64,000 bases of DNA from Calliopsis andreniformis (GCF_051401765.1 NW_027480422.1:23144001-23208000), one strand, 5' to 3'. Numbered from the stretch's first letter, positions 26,019 to 40,140 are shown. A program made the numbers and translations. The notes: generated by a model from the letters alone, not told the origin.

Positions 26019-26660
26019 AACGTAGAAAAGACCATTACCTTCACACTGGTTGCAATTATTCCTGTAATACGATGGAAAAACTGTTGTACTTATGTTGTAT
26101 TTTATGCTTCTGGCGTCGAATTCTAAGTACCTTACTATTCGATGTGGTGGAGCAACGCCCTAGGGTGAAGTCTAGGTTGCCCGGAACGTAGTGATGACCT
26201 GTACATTCACACTGGTTGCAGTTATTCCTCTTATACGATGGAAAAACTGTGACATTTTTATTGTATTTTATGCTTCTGTCGTTGAATTCTAAGTCCCTAA
26301 CTATTCGATCTCGTGAAGCAACGCCCTGGAGTGAAAACCAGGTTGCCCGGAACGTAGAAATGACCATCACTTTCACACTGTTTGCAAATATACATTATAT
26401 GCGATGGAAAAGCTGTAGTATTTAAATTGTATTTTATGCTTCTGGCGTTAACTTCTAAGGCCGTAGCTATTCGTTGTGGTGGAGGAATGCCCTAGAGTCA
26501 AGCCTATGTTGCCCGTGACGTCGAAATGACCATTACCTTCACGCTGGTTGCAATTATTCCTCTTATACGAAGGAAACACTGCTGTGTTTTTATTGTATTT
26601 TATGTTTCGGGCGCAGACTTCTAAGGCCCTAGCTTTTCGATCTGGTATAGCAGCGCCCTA
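26019..26660 (+). repeat. Block B 4-mer echo of 22,370-22,990
   Basis: This matches 22,370-23,011 with a shift of 3,649 bp. It carries the GTGATGACC monomer start, GGCGTCGAATTC, GAAGCAACGCCC and TGTTTCGGGCGCAGAC marks. It differs from its source by a few substitutions, such as GACCTGTACATTC against GACCAGTACATTC. Confidence 0.83.
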
Positions 26661-26949
26661 GAGTGAAGCCTAGGTTGCCCGAATCCTAGAAATGCCCATT
26701 ACCTTCACTCTGGTTACAATTATTCATGCTATACGATGGAAAAACTGTTGTATTTTTATTGTATTTTATTCCTCTGGCGTTGACTTCTTAGGCCCTAGCT
26801 ATTCGATCTGGTGGAGCAACGCCCTAGATTGAAACCTAGGTTGCCCGGGACGTAGAAATGACTGTTACTTTCACAATGTTTGCAATTATTCATTTTATAC
26901 GATGGAAAAACTGTTGTATTTATACTGTATTTTATGCTTCTGGCGTTGA
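26661..26949 (+). repeat. Block B monomers that recur at the window end
   Basis: Less than two monomers, including CTAGATTGAAACCTAGG and GACTGTTACTTTCACAATG. The same marks return at 63,816-63,880 with a shift of 36,995 bp and continue to the last base of the window. Confidence 0.8.
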
Positions 26950-28260
26950 CTTCAAAGACCGTAGCTACTCGATGTGGTGGAGCAACGCCCTAGAGTGAAG
27001 CCTAGGTTGCACGTAACGTAGAAATGACCATAACTTTCACACTGGTTGCAATTATCCGTTTTATGCAATGGAAAAACTGTTGTATGTTTATTGTATTTTA
27101 TGCTTCGGTCATTGACTTCTACGCCCTACCTATTCGATCTGGTGGAGCAACGCCCTAGAGTCAAGCCTAGGTTGCCCGGAACGTAGATATAATTATAACT
27201 TTCACTCTGGTTGCAATCATTCATTTTATACGATGGAAGGACTGTTGTATGTATTTTGTATTTTATGCTTCTGTCATTGACTTCTAAGGCCCTAGCTCTT
27301 CGATCTGGTGCAGCAAAGCCTCAGAGTTAAGTCTAGGATGACCGAAACGTAGAAATGGCCATTACTTTCACATTGGCTGCAATTATTCCTGTTATACGAT
27401 GGAAAAGGTCCTGTAGTTATATTGTATTTTATGCTTCTGGCGTTGACTTGTTAGGACCTAACTATTCAATCTGGTGGGGCAACGCCCTAGAGTGAAGCCT
27501 AGGTAGTCCGGAACGTGGTAGTGACCATTACCTTCACACTGGTTGCAATTATTCCTACTATACGATGGAAACGCTGTTGTATTTTTATCGTATTTTATGC
27601 CCCTGGCGTTGACTTCTAAGGACCTAGATAATCGGTCGGGTGGAGCAACGCCCTAGAGTGAAGCCTAGGTTGCCCGGAACGTAGAAAAGACCATTACCTT
27701 CACACTGGTTGCAATTATTCCTGTAATACGATGGAAAAACTGTTGTCCTTATGTTGTATTTTATGCTTCTGGCGTCGAATTCTAAGTACCTTACTATTCG
27801 ATGTGGTGGAGCAACGCCCTAGGGTTAAGTCTAGGTTGCCCGGAACGTAGTGATGACCAGTACATTCACACTGGTTGCAGTTATTCCTCTTATACGATGG
27901 AAAAACTGTGACATTTTTACTGTATTTTATGCTTCTGTTGTTGAATTCTAAGTCCCTAACTATTCGATCTCGTGAAGCAACGCCCTGGAGTGAAAACCAG
28001 GTTGCCCGGAACGTAGGAATGACCATTACTTTCACACTGTTTGCAAATATACATTATGTACGATGGAAAAGCTGTAGTATTTAAATTGTATTTTATGCTT
28101 CTAGCGTTAACTTCTAAGGCCGTAGCTATTCGATGTGGTGGAGGAATGCCCTAGAGTCAAGCCTATGTTGCCCGTGACGTCGAAATGACCATTACCTTCA
28201 CGCTGGTTGCAATTATTCCTGTTATACGAAGGAAAAACTGCTGTGTTTTTATTGTATTTT
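26950..28260 (+). repeat. Block B 8-mer duplication, copy 2
   Basis: This copies 21,642-22,952 at a shift of 5,308 bp, with scattered differences such as CTGTCATTGAC against CTGTCGTTGAC. A seven-monomer echo follows: ACGCCCTACC at 27,121 recurs at 28,282 (shift 1,161 bp), carrying the same GATATAATTATAAC and GGAAAAGGTCCTG monomers to about 28,740. Confidence 0.84.
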
Positions 28261-28760
28261 ATGCTTCGGTCATTGACTTCTACGCCCTACCTATTCGATC
28301 TGGTGGAGCAACTCCCTAGAGTCAAGCCTAGGTTGCCCGGAACGTAGATATAATTATAACTTTCACTCTGGTTGCAATCATTCATTTTATACGATGGAAG
28401 GACTGTTGTATGTATTTTGTATTTTATGCTTCTGTCGTTGACTTCTAAGGCCCTAGCTCTTCGATCTGGTGCAGCAATGCCTCAGAGTTAAGTCTAGGAT
28501 GACCGAAACGTATAAATGGCCATTACTTTCACATTGGCTGCAATTATTCCTGTTCTACGATGGAAAAGGTCCTGTATTTATATTGTATTTTATGCTTCTG
28601 GCGTTGACTTGTTAGGACCTAACTATTCAATCTGGTGGGGCAACGCCCTAGAGTGAAGCCTAGGTTGTCCGGAACGTGGTAGTGACCATTACCTTCACAC
28701 TGGTTGCAATTATTCCTACTATACGATGGAAAGGCTGTTGTATTTTTATCGTATTTTATG
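28261..28760 (+). repeat. Block B 3-mer echo bordering block C
   Basis: Three monomers repeat 27,100-27,600 with a shift of 1,161 bp (seven monomers less one base). The last monomer ends in TTTTTATCGTATTTTATG and passes without a break into CTTCTGGTGTTGACTGC at 28,761, the landmark used here for the start of each block C unit. Confidence 0.8.
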
Positions 28761-29288
28761 CTTCTGGTGTTGACTGCTAAGGCCCTAGCTATTCGATCTG
28801 GTGGAGAAACGCCCTAGGGTGAAGCCTAGGTTGCCCGGAACGTAGAAATGACCATCACTTTCACACTGGCTGCAATTATCCCTGTTATACGATGGAAAAG
28901 CTGTTGTACCTTTATTGTATTTTATGCTTCTGTCGTTGACTTCTTAGGCCCTAACTATTGGATCTGGTGGACCAACGCCCTAGAGTGAAGCCTAGGTTGC
29001 CCTGGACGTGGAAATGACCATCACGTTCACATTTGTGGCAATTATTCCCGTTATAGGATGGAAAAACTGTTGTATTTTTATTGTATTTTATGTTTCGGGC
29101 GTTGACTTCTAAGGCCCTAGCTATTCGATATGATGGAGCAACGCCCTAGAGTGAAGCCTAGGTCGCCCGAAACGTAGAAATGACCACTACTTTCACTCTG
29201 GTTGCAATTATTCATGCTATACGATGGAAAAACTGTTGTATTTTTATTGTATTTTATGCTTCTCGCGTTGACTTCTTGGGCCCTAACT

Positions 29289-30118
29289 ATTGGATGTGGT
29301 GGACCAACGCCCTAGAGTGAAGCCTAGGTTGCCCGGAACGTAGAAATGACCATACGTTTCACACTGGTTGCAATTATTCGTTTTATACGATGGAAAAACT
29401 GTTGTATTTATTCTGTATTTGGTGCTTCAGGCGTTGACTTCTAAGGCCCTAACTATTCGATCTGGTTGAGCAACGCCCTAGAGCAAAACCTAGGTTTCCC
29501 GGAACGTAGAAATGACCACTACCTTTACGCTTGTTGCAATTATTCCTGTTATACGATGGACAAACTGTTGGATTTTGATTGTACTTTATGCTTCTGGCGT
29601 TGACTTCTAAGGCCCTATGTATTCGATCCGGTGGAGCAATGCCACGGAGTTAAGTCTAGGATGCCCGGAACGTAGAAATGGCCATTACTTTCACACTGGT
29701 TGCAATTACTCGTTTTATACGATGGAAAAACTGTTGTGTTTATATTGTATTTTATGCTTCTGGCGTTGACTTCTTAGGCTCTAACTATTCGATCAGATGG
29801 AGCAACGCCCTAGGGTGAAGCCTAGGTTGCCCGGAACGTAGAAATGACCATAACATTCATACTGGTTGCAATTATTCGTTATATACGATGGAAAAACTGT
29901 TGTATTTATTTTGTATTTGGTGCTTCCGGCGTTGACTTCTTAGGCCCTAACTGTTAGATGTGGAGGACCAACGCCCTAGAGTGCAGCCTAGGTTGCCCGA
30001 AACGTAGAAATGACCATATCTTTCAGACTGGTTGCAATTATTCCTTTTATACCATGAAAAAAATGTTGTATTTTTATTGTATTTTATGCTTCAGGCGTTG
30101 ACTTCTAAGGCCCTAACT
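29289..30118 (+). repeat. Five-monomer segment absent from 19-mer units
   Basis: These 830 bp are exactly five monomers. In units 2, 3 and 5 the sequence jumps from the base before 29,289 to 30,119, with the join at ATTCGATGTGGTACAGC (33,271 in unit 2). The segment is complete in unit 4 at 39,575-40,404 and short by one monomer in unit 6 from 49,031 to 49,694. Since the join keeps monomer register, unequal exchange between monomers is the simplest cause. Confidence 0.9.
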
Positions 30119-30780
30119 ATTCGATGTGGTACAGCAACGCCCTTGAGCGAAGCCTAGGTTGCCCGGAACGTAAAAATGTCCTGTACTTTCACACTGGTTG
30201 CAATTATTCCTGTTATACGATGGAAAAACTGTTGTACTTATGTTGTATTTTATGCTTCTGGCGTCGAATTCTAAGTCCCTAACTATTCGATCTGGTGGAG
30301 CAACGACCTAGAGTGAAGCCTAGGTTGCCCGGAACGTAGAAATGACCGTTACTTTCACACTGTTTGCAAATGTACATTATATACGATGGAAAAGCTGTTG
30401 TATTTATATTTTATTTTATGCTTCTGGCGTTGACTTCTTAGGCCCTAACTATTTGATCCGGTGGAGCACCGCCCTGTAGTGAAGCCTAGGTTGCCCGGAA
30501 CGTAGAAATGACCATAACTTTCACACTGGTTTCAATTATTCGTTTTATACAATGGAAAAACTGTTCTATTTATTTTGTATTTTATGCTTCGGGCGTTGAC
30601 TTCTATGGCCCTAGCTATTCGATCTGGTGGAGCAACGCCCTAGAGTGAAGCCTAGGTTGCCCGGAACGTAGAAATGACCGTTACTTTCACACTGTTTGCA
30701 AATGTACATTATATACGATGGAAAAGCTGTTGTATTTATATTGTATTTTATGCTTCTGGCGTTGAGTTCTTAGGCCCTAA

Positions 30781-30794
30781 CTATTTTCTGGTGG
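30781..30794 (+). other. 2-bp deletion marker of block C
   Basis: Here CTATTTGATCTGGTGG has lost two bases and reads CTATTTTCTGGTGG. The same form occurs at 33,933, 37,085, 41,067, 43,057, 46,541 and 50,357. There is one per unit and two in expanded unit 4. It works as a built-in counter of units. Confidence 0.95.
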
Positions 30795-32742
30795 AGCACC
30801 GCCCTGTAGTGAAGCCTAGGTTGCCCGGAACGTAGAAATGACCATAACTTTCACACTGGTTTCAATTATTTGTTTTATACAATGGAAAAACTGTTCTATT
30901 TATTTTGTATTTTATGTTTCGGGCGTTGACTTCTATGGCCCTAACTATTCGATCTGGTGGAGCAACGCCCTAGAGTGAAGCCTAGGTTGCCCGGAACGTA
31001 GAAATGACCATTACCTTCACACTGTTTGCGATTATTCATTTTATACGATGGTAAAACTGTTGTACATACATCGTATTTTCTGCTTCTGTCGTTGACTTCT
31101 TAGGCCCTAACTATTCGATCAGGTGGAGCAACGCCCTAGGGTGAAGCCTTGGTTGCCCGGAACCTAGAAATGACCATAACTTTCATACTGGTTGAAATTA
31201 TTCGTTTTATACGATGGAAAAACTGTTGTATTAATTTTGTATTTGGTGCTTCTGGCGTTGACTTCTTAGGCCCTAACTATTCGATCCGGTCGAGCAACGC
31301 CCTAGAGTCAAGCCTAGGTTGCCCGGAATGTAGAAATGACCATCACTTTCACACTGGTTGCAATTATTCGTTTTATACGATGGAAAAACTGTTGTACATA
31401 TATCGTATTTTATGCTTCTGGCGTTGACTTCTTAGGCCCTAACTATTCGATCAGGTGGAGCAACGCCCTAGGGTGAAGCCTAGGTTGCGCGGAACGTAGA
31501 AATGACCATAACTTTCACACTGGTTTCAATTATCCGTTTTATACAACGGAAAAACTCTTCTACTTATTTTGTATTTTATGCTTCGGCCGTTGACTCCTAA
31601 GGCCCCGACTATTCGATCTGGTGGAGCAACGCCCTAGAGTGAAGCCTAGGTTGCCCGGAATATAGAAATGACCATCACCTTCACACGGTTTGCGATTATT
31701 CATTTTATACGATGGTAAAACTGTTGTACATGTATCGTATTTTATGCTTCTGGCGTTCACTTCTTAGGCTCTAACTATTCGACCAGATGGAGCAACGCCC
31801 TAGGGTGAAGCCTAGGTTGCCCGGAACGTAGAAATGACCATAACATTCATACTGGTTGCAATTATTCGTTATATACGATGGCACAACTGTTGTATTTATT
31901 TTGTATTTGGTGCTTCCGGCGTTGACTTCTTAGGCCCTAACTGTTAGATGTGGAGGACCAACGCCCTAGAGTGCAGCCTAGGTTGCCCGGAACGTAGAAA
32001 TGACCATATCTTTCAGACTGGTTGCAATAATTCCTTTTATACCTTGAAAAAAATGTTGTATTTTTATTGTACTTTATGCTTCAGGCGTTGACTTTTAAGG
32101 CCCTAACTATTCGATGCGGTACAGCAACGCCCTTGAGCGAAGCCTAGGTTGCCCGGAACGTAAAAATGTCCTGTACTTTCACACTGGTTGCAATTATTCC
32201 TGTTATACGATGGAAAAACTGTTGTACTTATGTTGTATTTTATGCTTCTGGCGTCGAATTCTAAGTCCCTCACTATTCGATCTGGTGGAGCAACGCCCTA
32301 GAGTGAAGCCTAGGTTGCCCGGAACGTAGAAATGACCGTTACTTTCACACTGTTTGCAAATGTACATTATATACGATGGAAAAGCTGTTGTATTTATATT
32401 GTATTTTATGGTTCTGGCGTTGACTTCTTAGGCCCTAACTATTTGATCTGGTGGAGCACCGCCCTGTAATGAAGCCTAGGTTGCCCGGAACGTAGAAATG
32501 ACCATATCTTTCAAACTTGTTGCAATTATGCCAGTTATACGATGGTAAAAGTTATGTATTTTTATTGTATGTTATGCCTCTGGAGTTGTTTTCTAAGGCC
32601 CCAACTATTCGACCTGGTGGAGCAACGCCCTAGAGTGTAGTCTAGGTTGCACGGAAGATAGAAATGCCCATTTCTTTCACACTGGTTGTAATTATTCCCG
32701 TTATACGATGGAATAACTGCTCTATTTTTATTTTATTTTATG

Positions 32743-35700
32743 CTTCTGGTGTTGACTGCTAAGGCCCTAGCTATTCGATCTGGTGGAGAAACGCCCTAGG
32801 GTGAAGCCTAGGTTGCCCGGAACGTAGAAATGACCATCACCTTCACTCTGGTTGCAATTATCCCTGTTATACGATGGAAAAGCTGTTGTATCTTTATTGT
32901 ATTTTATGCTTCTGTCGTTGACTTCTTAGGCCCTAACTATTGGATCTGGTGGACCAACGCCCTAGAGTGAAGCCTAGGTTGCCCTGGACGTGGAAATGAC
33001 CATCACGTTCACATTTGTGGCAATTATTCCCGTTATAGGATGGAAAAACTGTTGTATTTTTATTGTATTTTATGTTTCGGGCGTTGACTTCTAAGGCCCT
33101 AGCTATTCGATATGGTGGAGCAACGCCCTAGAGTGAAGCCTAGGTCGCCCGAAACGTAGAAATGACCACTACTTTCACTCTGGTTGCAATTATTCATGCT
33201 ATACGATGGAAAAACTGTTGTATTTTTATTGTATTTTATGCTTCTCGCGTTGACTTCTTGGGCCCTAACTATTCGATGTGGTACAGCAACGCCCTTGAGC
33301 GAAGCCTAGGTTGCCCGGAACGTAAAAATGTCCTGTACTTTCACACTGGTTGCAATTATTCCTGTTATACGATGGAAAAACTGTTGTACTTATGTTGTAT
33401 TTTATGCTTCTGGCGTCGAATTCTAAGTCCCTAACTATTCGATCTGGTGGAGCAACGACCTAGAGTGAAGCCTAGGTTGCCCGGAACGTAGAAATGACCG
33501 TTACTTTCACACTGTTTGCAAATGTACATTATATACGATGGAAAAGCTGTTGTATTTATATTTTATTTTATGCTTCTGGCGTTGACTTCTTAGGCCCTAA
33601 CTATTTGATCCGGTGGAGCACCGCCCTGTAGTGAAGCCTAGGTTGCCCGGAACGTAGAAATGACCATAACTTTCACACTGGTTTCAATTATTCGTTTTAT
33701 ACAATGGAAAAACTGTTCTATTTATTTTGTATTTTATGCTTCGGGCGTTGACTTCTATGGCCCTAGCTATTCGATCTGGTGGAGCAACGCCCTAGAGTGA
33801 AGCCTAGGTTGCCCGGAACGCAGAAATGACCGTTACTTTCACACTGTTTGCAAATGTACATTATATACGATGGAAAAGCTGTTGTATTTATATTGTATTT
33901 TATGCTTCTGGCGTTGAGTTCTTAGGCCCTAACTATTTTCTGGTGGAGCACCGCCCTGTAGTGAAGCCTAGGTTGCCCGGAACGTAGAAATGACCATAAC
34001 TTTCACACTGGTTTCAATTATTTGTTTTATACAATGGAAAAACTGTTCTATTTATTTTGTATTTTATGTTTCGGGCGTTGACTTCTATGGCCCTAACTAT
34101 TCGATCTGGTGGAGCAACGCCCTAGAGTGAAGCCTAGGTTGCCCGGAACGTAGAAATGACCATTACCTTCACACTGTTTGCGATTATTCATTTTATACGA
34201 TGGTAAAACTGTTGTACATACATCGTATTTTCTGCTTCTGTCGTTGACTTCTTAGGCCCTAACTATTCGATCAGGTGGAGCAACGCCCTAGGGTGAAGCC
34301 TTGGTTGCCCGGAACCTAGAAATGACCATAACTTTCATACTGGTTGAAATTATTCGTTTTATACGATGGAAAAACTGTTGTATTAATTTTGTATTTGGTG
34401 CTTCTGGCGTTGACTTCTTAGGCCCTAACTATTCGATCCGGTCGAGCAACGCCCTAGAGTCAAGCCTAGGTTGCCCGGAATGTAGAAATGACCATCACTT
34501 TCACACTGGTTGCAATTATTCGTTTTATACGATGGAAAAACTGTTGTACATATATCGTATTTTATGCTTCTGGCGTTGACTTCTTAGGCCGTAACTATTC
34601 GATCAGGTGGAGCAACGCCCTAGGGTGAAGCCTAGGTTGCGCGGAACGTAGAAATGACCATAACTTTCACACTGGTTTCAATTATCCGTTTTATACAACG
34701 GAAAAACTCTTCTACTTATTTTGTATTTTATGCTTCGGCCGTTGACTCCTAAGGCCCCAACTATTCGATCTGGTGGAGCAACGCCCTAGAGTGAAGCCTA
34801 GGTTGCCCGGAATATAGAAATGACCATCACCTTCACACGGTTTGCGATTATTCATTTTATACGATGGTAAAACTGTTGTACATGTATCGTATTTTATGCT
34901 TCTGGCGTTGACTTCTTAGGCTCTAACTATTCGACCAGATGGAGCAACGCCCTAGGGTGAAGCCTAGGTTGCCCGGAACGTAGAAATGACCATAACATTC
35001 ATACTGGTTGCAATTATTCGTTATATACGATGGCACAACTGTTGTATTTATTTTGTATTTGGTGCTTCCGGCGTTGACTTCTTAGGCCCTAACTGTTAGA
35101 TGTGGAGGACCAACGCCCTAGAGTGCAGCCTAGGTTGCCCGGAACGTAGAAATGACCATATCTTTCAGACTGGTTGCAATTATTCCTTTTATACCTTGAA
35201 AAAAATGTTGTATTTTTATTGTACTTTATGCTTCAGGCGTTGACTTTTAAGGCCCTAACTATTCGATGCGGTACAGCAACGCCCTTGAGCGAAGCCTAGG
35301 TTGCCCGGAACGTAAAAATGTCCTGTACTTTCACACTGGTTGCAATTATTCCTGTTATACGATGGAAAAACTGTTGTACTTATGTTGTATTTTATGCTTC
35401 TGGCGTCGAATTCTAAGTCCCTCACTATTCGATCTGGTGGAGCAACGCCCTAGAGTGAAGCCTAGGTTGCCCGGAACGTAGAAATGACCGTTACTTTCAC
35501 ACTGTTTGCAAATGTACATTATATACGATGGAAAAGCTGTTGTATTTATATTGTATTTTATGGTTCTGGCGTTGACTTCTTAGGCCCTAACTATTTGATC
35601 TGGTGGAGCACCGCCCTGTAATGAAGCCTAGGTTGCCCGGAACGTAGAAATGACCATATCTTTCAAACTTGTTGCAATTATGCCAGTTATACGATGGTAA

Positions 35701-35894
35701 AAGTTATGTATTTTTATTGTATGTTATGCCTCTGGAGTTGTTTTCTAAGGCCCCAACTATTCGACCTGGTGGAGCAACGCCCTAGAGTGTAGTCTAGGTT
35801 GCACGGAAGATAGAAATGCCCATTTCTTTCACACTGGTTGTAATTATTCCCGTTATACGATGGAATAACTGCTCTATTTTTATTTTATTTTATG
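32743..35894 (+). repeat. Block C unit 2, 19-mer (3,152 bp)
   Basis: This unit lacks the five-monomer segment; its join is at 33,271. Its 2-bp deletion marker is at 33,933. It shares with unit 3 the variants GAACGCAGAAATG (33,815 region) and GGCCGTAACTATTCG (34,588 region), which units 1 and 5 lack. Units 2 and 3 therefore look like a recent direct duplication. Confidence 0.92.
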
Positions 35895-38800
35895 CTTCTG
35901 GTGTTGACTGCTAAGGCCCTAGCTATTCGATCTGGTGGAGAAACGCCCTAGGGTGAAGCCTAGGTTGCCCGGAACGTAGAAATGACCATCACCTTCACTC
36001 TGGTTGCAATTATCCCTGTTATACGATGGAAAAGCTGTTGTATCTTTATTGTATTTTATGCTTCTGTCGTTGACTTCTTAGGCCCTAACTATTGGATCTG
36101 GTGGACCAACGCCCTAGAGTGAAGCCTAGGTTGCCCTGGACGTGGAAATGACCATCACGTTCACATTTGTGGCAATTATTCCCGTTATAGGATGGAAAAA
36201 CTGTTGTATTTTTATTGTATTTTATGTTTCGGGCGTTGACTTCTAAGGCCCTAGCTATTCGATATGGTGGAGCAACGCCCTAGAGTGAAGCCTAGGTCGC
36301 CCGAAACGTAGAAATGACCACTACTTTCACTCTGGTTGCAATTATTCATGCTATACGATGGAAAAACTGTTGTATTTTTATTGTATTTTATGCTTCTCGC
36401 GTTGACTTCTTGGGCCCTAACTATTCGATGTGGTACAGCAACGCCCTTGAGCGAAGCCTAGGTTGCCCGGAACGTAAAAATGTCCTGTACTTTCACACTG
36501 GTTGCAATTATTCCTGTTATACGATGGAAAAACTGTTGTACTTATGTTGTATTTTATGCTTCTGGCGTCGAATTCTAACTCCCTAACTATTCGATCTGGT
36601 GGAGCAACGACCTAGAGTGAAGCCTAGGTTGCCCGGAACGTAGAAATGACCGTTACTTTCACACTGTTTGCAAATGTACATTATATACGATGGAAAAGCT
36701 GTTGTATTTATATTTTATTTTATGCTTCTGGCGTTGACTTCTTAGGCCCTAACTATTTGATCCGGTGGAGCACCGCCCTGTAGTGAAGCCTAGGTTGCCC
36801 GGAACGTAGAAATGACCATAACTTTCACACTGGTTTCAATTGTTCGTTTTATACAATGGAAAAACTGTTCTATTTATTTTGTATTTTATGCTTCGGGCGT
36901 TGACTTCTATGGCCCTAGCTATTCGATCTGGTGGAGCAACGCCCTAGAGTGAAGCCTAGGTTGCCCGGAACGCAGAAATGACCGTTACTTTCACACTGTT
37001 TGCAAATGTACATTATATACGATGGAAAAGCTGTTGTATTTATATTGTATTTTATGCTTCTGGCGTTGAGTTCTTAGGCCCTAACTATTTTCTGGTGGAG
37101 CACCGCCCTGTAGTGAAGCCTAGGTTGCCCGGAACGTAGAAATGACCATAACTTTCACACTGGTTTCAATTATTTGTTTTATACAATGGAAAAACTGTTC
37201 TATTTATTTTGTATTTTATGTTTCGGGCGTTGACTTCTATGGCCCTAACTATTCGATCTGGTGGAGCAACGCCCTAGAGTGAAGCCTAGGTTGCCCGGAA
37301 CGTAGAAATGACCATTACCTTCACACTGTTTGCGATTATTCATTTTATACGATGGTAAAACTGTTGTACATACATCGTATTTTCTGCTTCTGTCGTTGAC
37401 TTCTTAGGCCCTAACTATTCGATCAGGTGGAGCAACGCCCTAGGGTGAAGCCTTGGTTGCCCGGAACCTAGAAATGACCATAACTTTCATACTGGTTGAA
37501 ATTATTCGTTTTATACGATGGAAAAACTGTTGTATTAATTTTGTATTTGGTGCTTCTGGCGTTGACTTCTTAGGCCCTAACTATTCGATCCGGTCGCGCA
37601 ACGCCCTAGAGTCAAGCCTAGGTTGCCCGGAATGTAGAAATGACCATCACTTTCACACTGGTTGCAATTATTCGTTTTATACGATGGAAAAACTGTTGTA
37701 CATATATCGTATTTTATGCTTCTGGCGTTGACTTCTTAGGCCGTAACTATTCGATCAGGTGGAGCAACGCCCTAGGGTGAAGCCTAGGTTGCGCGGAACG
37801 TAGAAATGACCATAACTTTCACACTGGTTTCAATTATCCGTTTTATACAACGGAAAAACTCTTCTACTTATTTTGTATTTTATGCTTCGGCCGTTGACTC
37901 CTAAGGCCCCAACTATTCGATCTGGTGGAGCAACGCCCTAGAGTGAAGCCTAGGTTGCCCGGAATATAGAAATGACCATCACCTTCACACGGTTTGCGAT
38001 TATTCATTTTATACGATGGTAAAACTGTTGTACATATATCGTATTTTATGCTTCTGGCGTTGACTTCTTAGGCTCTAACTATTCGACCAGATGGAGCAAC
38101 GCCCTAGGGTGAAGCCTAGGTTGCCCGGAACGTAGAAATGACCATAACATTCATACTGGTTGCAATTATTCGTTATATACGATGGCACAACTGTTGTATT
38201 TATTTTGTATTTGGTGCTTCCGGCGTTGACTTCTTAGGCCCTAACTGTTAGATGTGGAGGACCAACGCCCTAGAGTGCAGCCTAGGTTGCCCGGAACGTA
38301 GAAATGACCATATCTTTCAGACTGGTTGCAATTATTCCTTTTATACCTTGAAAAAAATGTTGTATTTTTATTGTACTTTATGCTTCAGGCGTTGACTTTT
38401 AAGGCCCTAACTATTCGATGCGGTACAGCAACGCCCTTGAGCGAAGCCTAGGTTGCCCGGAACGTAAAAATGTCCTGTACTTTCACACTGGTTGCAATTA
38501 TTCCTGTTATACGATGGAAAAACTGTTGTACTTATGTTGTATTTTATGCTTCTGGCGTCGAATTCTAAGTCCCTCACTATTCGATCTGGTGGAGCAACGC
38601 CCTAGAGTGAAGCCTAGGTTGCCCGGAACGTAGAAATGACCGTTACTTTCACACTGTTTGCAAATGTACATTATATACGATGGAAAAGCTGTTGTATTTA
38701 TATTGTATTTTATGGTTCTGGCGTTGACTTCTTAGGCCCTAACTATTTGATCTGGTGGAGCGCCGCCCTGTAATGAAGCCTAGGTTGCCCGGAACGTAGA

Positions 38801-39046
38801 AATGACCATATCTTTCAAACTTGTTGCAATTATGCCAGTTATACGATGGTAAAAGTTATGTATTTTTATTGTATGTTATGCCTCTGGAGTTGTTTTCTAA
38901 GGCCCCAACTATTCGACCTGGTGGAGCAACGCCCTAGAGTGTAGTCTAGGTTGCACGGAAGATAGAAATGCCCATTTCTTTCACACTGGTTGTAATTATT
39001 CCAGTTATACGATGGAATAACTGCTCTATTTTTATTTTATTTTATG
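35895..39046 (+). repeat. Block C unit 3, 19-mer (3,152 bp)
   Basis: The marker deletion is at 37,085. Private changes include AACTCCCTAAC near 36,578, TTGTTCGTTTT near 36,840 and GTCGCGCAACG near 37,594. It shares a G at 38,762 only with unit 5 (48,218), exactly 9,456 bp away. Confidence 0.92.
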
Positions 39047-40140
39047 CTTCTGGTGTTGACTGCTAAGGCCCTAGCTATTCGATCTGGTGGAGGAACGCCC
39101 TAGGGTGAAGCCTAGGTTGCCCGGAACGTAGAAATGACCATCACCTTCACTCTGGTTGCAATTATACCTGTTATACGATGGAAAAGCTGTTGTATCTTTA
39201 TTGTATTTTATGCTTCTGTCGTTGACTTCTTAGGCCCTAACTATTGGATCTGGTGGACCAACGCCCTAGAGTGAAGCGTAGGTTGCCCTGGACGTGGAAA
39301 TGACCATCACGTTCACATTTGTGGCAATTATTCCCGTTATAGGATGGAAAAACTGTTGTATTTTTATTGTATTTTATGTTTCGGGCGTTGACTTCTAAGG
39401 CCCTAGCTATTCGATATGGTGGAGCAACGCCCTAGAGTGAAGCCTAGGTCGCCCGAAACGTAGAAATGACCACTACTTTCACTCTGGTTGCAATTATTCA
39501 TGCTATACGATGGAAAAACTGTTGTATTTTTATTGTATTTTATGCTTCTCGCGTTGACTTCTTGGGCCCTAACTATTGGATGTGGTGGACCAACGCCCTA
39601 GAGTGAAGCCTAGGTTGCCCGGAACGTAGAAATGACCATACGTTTCACACTGGTTGCAATTATTCGTTTTATACGATGGAAAAACTGTTGTATTTATTCT
39701 GTATTTGGTGCTTCAGGCGTTGACTTCTAAGGCCCTAACTATTCGATCTGGTTGAGCAACGCCCTAGAGCAAAACCTAGGTTTCCCGGAACGTAGAAATG
39801 ACCACTACCTTTACGCTTGTTGCAATTATTCCTGTTATACGATGGACAAACTGTTGGATTTTGATTGTACTTTATGCTTCTGGCGTTGACTTCTAAGGCC
39901 CTATGTATTCGATCCGGTGGAGTAATGCCACGGAGTTAAGTCTAGGATGCCCGGAACGTAGAAATGGCCATTACTTTCACACTGGTTGCAATTACTCGTT
40001 TTATACGATGGAAAAACTGTTGTGTTTATATTGTATTTTATGCTTCTGGCGTTGACTTCTTAGGCTCTAACTATTCGATCAGATGGAGCAACGCCCTAGG
40101 GTGAAGCCTAGGTTGCCCGGAACGTAGAAATGACCATAAC

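Larger units (their letters stand above)
17121..28760 (+). repeat. Block B: diverged satellite domain
   Basis: About 70 monomers lie here, more different from one another than in any other block and without one dominant higher-order period. Nearly all keep the standard haplotype with CAACGCCCTAG and CCTAGG. Variants seen later in blocks C, D and E occur here as single monomers, such as GGTTTCAATTATTCG with CTGTTCTATTTATTTTG near 23,060-23,110 (block C) and TTATGATTCTGGCG with GACTAATTTGGCCC near 24,280-24,305 (block D). The block therefore looks older than C and D, or like a reservoir of their monomers. No genes are visible. Confidence 0.8.
28761..32742 (+). repeat. Block C unit 1, full 24-mer (3,982 bp)
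   Basis: This is the longest simple form of the unit, 24 monomers less 2 bp. Five of its monomers, 29,289-30,118, are missing from the 19-mer units. The 2-bp deletion monomer is at 30,781 (CTATTTTCTGGTGG). It is taken as closest to the ancestral unit because units 4 and 6 also retain the five extra monomers wholly or in part. Confidence 0.9.
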
